This document shows, one piece after another, positions 60,337 through 64,000 of a DNA stretch of 64,000 bases. The notes under the pieces are model-generated. The model ran no database searches and was not told the origin of the DNA. It saw only the letters and a program-made list of their open reading frames with translations. The stretch is taken from contig CAZJLJ010000004.1 of the NCBI GenBank assembly GCA_964546935.1, positions 26,141-90,140 on the forward strand, written 5' to 3'. The translations under genes were made by a program, and so were the position numbers. Source of the DNA: JALYTY01 sp964546935 (GTDB lineage Bacteria > Vulcanimicrobiota > Vulcanimicrobiia > Vulcanimicrobiales > Vulcanimicrobiaceae). Numbering within the stretch: position 1 is the stretch's first letter; every line of letters begins with the position of its first letter.

Positions 60337-61518
60337 ATGGAACACATCAACGCCGGCGATACCGCGTGGGTGCTTACCAGTGCGGCGCTCGTCATGATCA
60401 TGACTCCGGCCCTCGGATTCTTTTACGGCGGGCTGGTTCAGCGCAAGAACGTTCTCTCGACGCTGATGCATAGCTTCGTGGCACTGTGTTTGATTGCGGT
60501 GCAGTGGGTCTTATGGGGCTACACGCTCGCCTTCGGACCCGACTTTCACGGCCTTATCGGAAGTCTCGACTGGTTAGGGTTCCGCGGCGTCGGGGCTGCG
60601 CCGAACCCACAGTACGCAGCGACGATTCCACACGCTGCGTATGCGCTCTTCCAGATGATGTTCGCCGCGATCACACCCGCGCTCATTACCGGTGCCTTTG
60701 CGGAACGCAAACGATTCTCCGCATTCGTGCTCTTCACGTTGTTGTGGGCGACCTTAGTTTACGATCCGATCGCGCATTGGGTTTGGGGCAGCGGCGGATG
60801 GCTGGCAAAATTGGGAGCGCTCGATTTTGCCGGCGGAACGGTCGTTCACGTTTCCTCCGGCGTGGCTGCTTTGGTTGCGGCCTGGGTTCTGGGGCCGCGC
60901 GTCATGAACGATCCACGGGAACCGCACGATCGCACCATGATGCTTCTTGGTGCGGCGCTCTGCTGGTTCGGCTGGTTTGGATTCAACGCAGGAAGCGCAC
61001 TTGCAGCAAACGGCATCGCAGCGATCGCATTTCTAAACACGTGCATCGCGGGCGCAGCGGGCGCGCTGGCATGGATAACGGTCGCATCATGCCGCGGCAA
61101 AGCACCCGGAACTGCGGGGGTTGCCGCAGGCGCCATATCCGGGTTAGTCGCGATTACTCCGGCGGCCGGTTATGTGACGCCGGCTTCGGCGATACTCATC
61201 GGCGCCATTGCGTCGGCGATCTGTCATTACGCGGTGCTGCTGCGCGAACGAATGCGTGTCGATGATGCGCTCGACGTTTTTCCAGTGCACGGCGTCGGCG
61301 GAGCGATCGGCGCCATCCTAACCGGAATCTTCGCGACTGCCGGCGGCGGACTCCATCAGGTTCTCGTCCAGTGCGCTACGGTTGGTGCGGTCTGGTCTTA
61401 CACGGGCGCAATGACATGGCTCGTGCTAAAGATCGTAAATGCCGTTACGCCGCTTCGCGTAACTCAAGACGACGAATTGCTCGGTCTCGACTTGAGCCAG
61501 CACGCCGAAGCGGCGTAA
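60337..61518 (+). CDS. amt: Ammonium transporter
   Basis: A 393-residue Amt/Mep/Rh channel protein with 11 helices. DTAWVLTSAALVMIMTPALGFFYGGLV, QMMFAAITPALITGAFAERKRF, the phenylalanine gate region and the pore His (GGTVVHVSSGVAALVAAW, PVHGVGGAIGAILTG) are all present. No glnK lies alongside, which is unusual. It is not part of an obvious operon. Confidence 0.95.
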   Translation: MEHINAGDTAWVLTSAALVMIMTPALGFFYGGLVQRKNVLSTLMHSFVALCLIAVQWVLWGYTLAFGPDFHGLIGSLDWLGFRGVGAAPNPQYAATIPHAAYALFQMMFAAITPALITGAFAERKRFSAFVLFTLLWATLVYDPIAHWVWGSGGWLAKLGALDFAGGTVVHVSSGVAALVAAWVLGPRVMNDPREPHDRTMMLLGAALCWFGWFGFNAGSALAANGIAAIAFLNTCIAGAAGALAWITVASCRGKAPGTAGVAAGAISGLVAITPAAGYVTPASAILIGAIASAICHYAVLLRERMRVDDALDVFPVHGVGGAIGAILTGIFATAGGGLHQVLVQCATVGAVWSYTGAMTWLVLKIVNAVTPLRVTQDDELLGLDLSQHAEAA

Positions 61519-61529
61519 ACAAACGTCCT

Positions 61530-62138
61530 CTAAGCGCCGCTTCCTCCGCTCTGCGTGCTCTGGATCCCCTGCATTGCCGATTGCGCGACATTCTGTCCGT
61601 GCTGCATCGCCGATTGGGTTGCCGCATCTTTGGCGGCTTCAATTGTATCGCGAACCACGGCTTTGCCTTGTTCAATAATTTGTCCGCCCGTGGCTTGCGC
61701 GGTTTGCTTTAATTGATCGCTGAATTCGCCCAACCGCTGATTTTCAATATCCGTCGCGGGCAAAAGCGATCCCAGTAAAAACCCTACGGCTGCCGCACCG
61801 AACAAAAGGCCTAATGGATTTTCGCGGATTGAATCGATCGTCGTCATGGTTACCTGTTGAAGATCTCCCGTATCGGGCATTGCGTCTGTAATTCGATCGC
61901 GCACCGTTCCCATGCGATCGCGAATGGATCCCACGCTTTCGCGCATCCCATCTACACGGTCGCGCACGGCTCCAATCGTTCCGGTTATCGTGGATTTCAC
62001 GCTGTCCACTTTGTCGTTTACCGCATCTTGCACGCGGTTCGGAACATCGGCCTTATAAGCGAGTGCATCGACGGTTTCACTCATGCGTTCGCGAGTTTCT
62101 TCTATCTCCTCGCGGATTTCGTCTGGGTCTTTGCCCAT
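61530..62138 (-). CDS. DUF3618 membrane protein
   Basis: A 202-residue protein starting MGKDPDEIREEIEETRERMSETVDAL, the defining DUF3618 N-terminus, followed by a long amphipathic, apolipoprotein-like helix with repeated DRxxxxR segments, one membrane helix (GLLFGAAAVGFLLGSLL) and a Gln/Ser-rich tail. Third gene of a cluster with a holin-superfamily protein, an arrangement common in soil bacteria and linked to membrane stress. It overlaps the upstream gene by 37 bases. Confidence 0.85.
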   Translation of the reverse strand: MGKDPDEIREEIEETRERMSETVDALAYKADVPNRVQDAVNDKVDSVKSTITGTIGAVRDRVDGMRESVGSIRDRMGTVRDRITDAMPDTGDLQQVTMTTIDSIRENPLGLLFGAAAVGFLLGSLLPATDIENQRLGEFSDQLKQTAQATGGQIIEQGKAVVRDTIEAAKDAATQSAMQHGQNVAQSAMQGIQSTQSGGSGA

Positions 62139-62551
62139 TCCACATCCTCCTTCACCGTTTCGATCGTTTGTGTCGGCACCGGCACCGTGGCATCTTCAAT
62201 CTTGCGTTTACCGCTAATCGCCAGCGCGGCCGCCGCAATTCCGTAGACTGCGGTAACGATAAGCGCTGCCGTCCACGCCGGCATAACAAGGGCCAGCAAC
62301 AAAATTACGGTCGTGGTCAACGTTGCGAGCGCCAACAGTCCGGTCACGGCGGCGGCACTCAACATCCCGGCCCCTTCGCCCACCCGTTTGCCGGACGTTG
62401 AGAGCTTCTGCATCATCTCGGTTCGAAACAGGTCAAACTCCTGACGCAAAAGCAAACTCATATCGCCGCTCAGGCGCTTGATGAGCTCGCCGACGGGCGC
62501 GTCTCGTAATTCTCCGCCGTCATCGAGCGAATTCGCCATCGTCGTCCTCAC
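62102..62551 (-). CDS. Phage-holin-superfamily (DUF1469/Actino-like) membrane protein
   Basis: A 149-residue protein with the family pattern VGELIKRLSGDMSLLLRQEFDLFRTEM, then a Gly-rich turn and two membrane helices (LSAAAVTGLLALATLTTTVILLLALVMPAW, AALIVTAVYGIAAAALAI). Despite the name it is a chromosomal membrane protein usually found with DUF3618. It overlaps the genes on both sides. Confidence 0.82.
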   Translation of the reverse strand: MRTTMANSLDDGGELRDAPVGELIKRLSGDMSLLLRQEFDLFRTEMMQKLSTSGKRVGEGAGMLSAAAVTGLLALATLTTTVILLLALVMPAWTAALIVTAVYGIAAAALAISGKRKIEDATVPVPTQTIETVKEDVEWAKTQTKSARR

Positions 62552-62993
62552 TCAGCGGAACGCTGCCGGCATTTTCGTATGCCATGGTGCGGTACGATGA
62601 GCCGCCATATGACGCTTCGCCGTACGATGTATTGCCGTAAGCTCGATAGCGCTGCGATGCGCTTGCTTTCAGTAGGCGCGCCGCGACGAGCCCGCCCGCG
62701 AATCCAACCGCGGCGGTTGCCAGCGGTTGACTGCGAGCAATCGATTCCAGGTCGTGAACGATACGGTCCCCGTCGGTGTTGCGCAAATAATTTGAAAGCG
62801 TGTCCAATCGCGAGGCCGCAGTGTCGAGGAGCACCGCGGTGGCCGGCTGGCCTTGGCCGCGCAACGTTTCACTCATATTGCGCAGATTAGAGACGTGCTC
62901 GCTTACCGTATTTCCTAGATCCGTCGTGCGGCGGTCGATCTGATCGATGATCATGCCGCGTGCCTTGTCTTTGATTTGATCAACGTTCGTCAC
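62520..62993 (-). CDS. Hypothetical protein heading the DUF3618 cluster
   Basis: A 157-residue protein: an N-terminal amphipathic helical half (VDQIKDKARGMIIDQIDRRTT; LRNMSETLRGQGQPATAVLLDTAASRLDTLSNYL), one short hydrophobic segment (LATAAVGFAGGLVAARLL) and a Tyr/Ser/Gly-rich C-terminal tail. Start GTG 62993 with GGGAG upstream is preferred to the longer frame to 63059. Position and build indicate a role with the two membrane proteins that follow. Confidence 0.72.
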   Translation of the reverse strand: MTNVDQIKDKARGMIIDQIDRRTTDLGNTVSEHVSNLRNMSETLRGQGQPATAVLLDTAASRLDTLSNYLRNTDGDRIVHDLESIARSQPLATAAVGFAGGLVAARLLKASASQRYRAYGNTSYGEASYGGSSYRTMAYENAGSVPLSEDDDGEFAR

Positions 62994-63101
62994 GAAATGG
63001 TCTCCCTTCGCAGGCCAGCATACCCATCTTTTACAAAGATGTTGCGATACGATTACCAATGCGCTAAGGTAGCAAACGCTGCGGCGAGAAGAATTGCATC
63101 G

Positions 63102-64000
63102 ATGAAACGCGTGCTCTTAGTTGACGACTACGAACCCAATTTGCGGCTGTATGCCGCAGTGGTGAAACGCGTCATTGGTGAGGAGCCGCTTGCCTACGAG
63201 GACCCTGCAGAAGCATTACAGGTCCTTAAGATTGAACGGCCGTCGTTGATCGTGGTTGATTACCAAATGCCGGAGCTCGACGGCGTTGAACTGGTGCGGG
63301 CGATCCGTGAACTCGACGGACATTCCGCGACGCCGATTATTATGCTCACCGGAATGAACGATCGCGAGCTGCAACAACGAGCAATGCAAGCCGGCGTAAC
63401 GTTGTTTTTGGAGAAGCCGCTTCCCGTACGCGAGTTCATGGCGCAGGTCCGTCGTTACGTGCCAATGGTTGCGGCGCAAGATGAGTTGCAAGTCGACAGA
63501 CCTTCAGGCGATGGAGAAGCTATCGTTCGCCTACATCGAGCGCTTCAATCGCGCCACGTTTCACTTGCACAACATGCGATCCGTGCGCGCGACCTTGCAG
63601 TCGAACTTGCTAACGCGCTCCACGTGGATCACGAAGAGACCGAGCACCTTCGCATCGCGGCGCTCGTCTACGACATCGGCATGATCGGCGTTCCGGATAA
63701 AGCGCTCACCGCACCGTGGGAGCTCTCTGCTCGCTGGACCTCGATTGTCCGCGAACACGTTACCACGGGCGCAGCGATTCTGGCCGGTGGAAGCACACCG
63801 CTGATGAAGCTTGCCGAAACACTCGCGCGCTACCATCACGAACGTTACGATGGGTCCGGATATCCGGAGGGATTGCGCGGTGAAGCAATTCCATTGCTTG
63901 CGCGCATTATGGCCGTTTCGGACGCGTTTACCGCGATGACGTCGGAGCGTCCATACCGCACCGAAATGTCGGGCGCAGAAGCACTATCGCGCATAAAGGC
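63102..64000 (+). CDS. REC-HD-GYP response regulator (partial, cut by window end)
   Basis: About 299 residues are visible. The receiver domain is complete (VLLVDDYEPNLRLY; acceptor Asp in VVDYQMPELDG; Lys in LEKPLPVREF). The HD-GYP domain shows ETEHLRIAALVYDIGMIGVP, TLARYHHERYDGSGYPEGLRG and RIMAVSDAFTAM. As in the protein at 56015, the HD pair is YD. The receiver here looks functional. The 3' end lies outside the window. It is divergent from the DUF3618 cluster, 108 bases away. Confidence 0.88.
   Translation, partial: MKRVLLVDDYEPNLRLYAAVVKRVIGEEPLAYEDPAEALQVLKIERPSLIVVDYQMPELDGVELVRAIRELDGHSATPIIMLTGMNDRELQQRAMQAGVTLFLEKPLPVREFMAQVRRYVPMVAAQDELQVDRPSGDGEAIVRLHRALQSRHVSLAQHAIRARDLAVELANALHVDHEETEHLRIAALVYDIGMIGVPDKALTAPWELSARWTSIVREHVTTGAAILAGGSTPLMKLAETLARYHHERYDGSGYPEGLRGEAIPLLARIMAVSDAFTAMTSERPYRTEMSGAEALSRIK

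Noticed and set aside
1..64000. CRISPR arrays, tRNA or rRNA genes, transposases and prophage genes
   Set aside because: I saw no regular spacer-repeat pattern, no tRNA T-loop with acceptor pairing, no rRNA motif, and no transposase or phage structural gene; the holin-superfamily protein at 62102-62551 is a chromosomal membrane-protein family.

Overview
The window is a moderately GC-rich, gene-dense bacterial chromosome segment that reads as housekeeping with accessory islands. No rRNA, tRNA, CRISPR array, prophage or transposase gene was found. The mix (AUA-started infC, a CIRCE/HrcA-type operator, split B12-dependent acyl-CoA mutase, tricorn protease, YqzL-like small protein) suggests an uncultured terrestrial lineage; a candidate phylum such as Eremiobacterota (WPS-2) is my guess, not shown by the sequence. 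Two 100-N gaps flanked by identical 55-nt ends mark it as a scaffolded draft assembly.

Layout. 1-4176 (+): end of a DHA2 exporter, a small protein, a TetR regulator, prs, rplY, pth and a degenerate acetylglutamate-kinase-like protein. 4173-6572 (-): an M48-like protein without zinc ligands and a GGDEF protein. 6642-8745 (+): a PLP decarboxylase broken by a gap, and an exported protein. 8815-15392 (-): glmU, gltX, the two acyl-CoA mutase subunits and the MeaB GTPase, interrupted by a 444-bp spacer with a long nested palindrome. 15454-22777: serine hydrolase, GH125 mannosidase, uppS, tricorn protease, histidine phosphatase. 22986-25988 (+): glyoxylate shunt aceA-aceB behind a promoter with helically phased TCCAAY repeats. 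26069-29458 (+): LytS/LytR-type two-component pair and a GT39-type glycosyltransferase. 29460-32676 (-): pstS, and two paralogous hydrolases flanking tag. 32914-36434: rocD, an NTF2-fold protein, a GNAT protein and infC-rpmI-rplT with a structured leader. 36490-40081: a DUF1992-like small protein, DUF4142 protein, ECF sigma/anti-sigma pair and a catalytically dead beta-lactamase-fold protein. 40094-46329: Nudix hydrolase, SpoU methyltransferase, yqzL-like ORF, pheS-pheT, cvpA. 46368-51751: class V aminotransferase divergent from a selD operon. 51748-55960 (-): membrane protein, and an hsp20-lon heat-shock operon behind CIRCE. 56015-64000: two REC-HD-GYP proteins, alcohol dehydrogenase, hydrolase, amino-acid permease, Amt, and a DUF3618/holin-like membrane-stress cluster.

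How the genes work together. The mutase subunits with MeaB (propionyl/methylmalonyl-CoA metabolism) and aceA-aceB (acetyl-CoA assimilation) describe growth on short acyl-CoA units. RocD, the decarboxylase and the permease serve amino-acid turnover, while Amt and PstS scavenge N and P.

Most notable points. (1) selD is itself a selenoprotein gene: its real start is 47594 and an in-frame TGA at 47645 sits exactly at the catalytic Cys position, so stop-to-stop ORF calling truncates it. (2) pth and infC both appear to start with ATA behind good Shine-Dalgarno sites. (3) There is a roughly 165-bp nested palindrome upstream of the mutase operon. (4) Several proteins keep a recognisable fold but have lost their catalytic residues.
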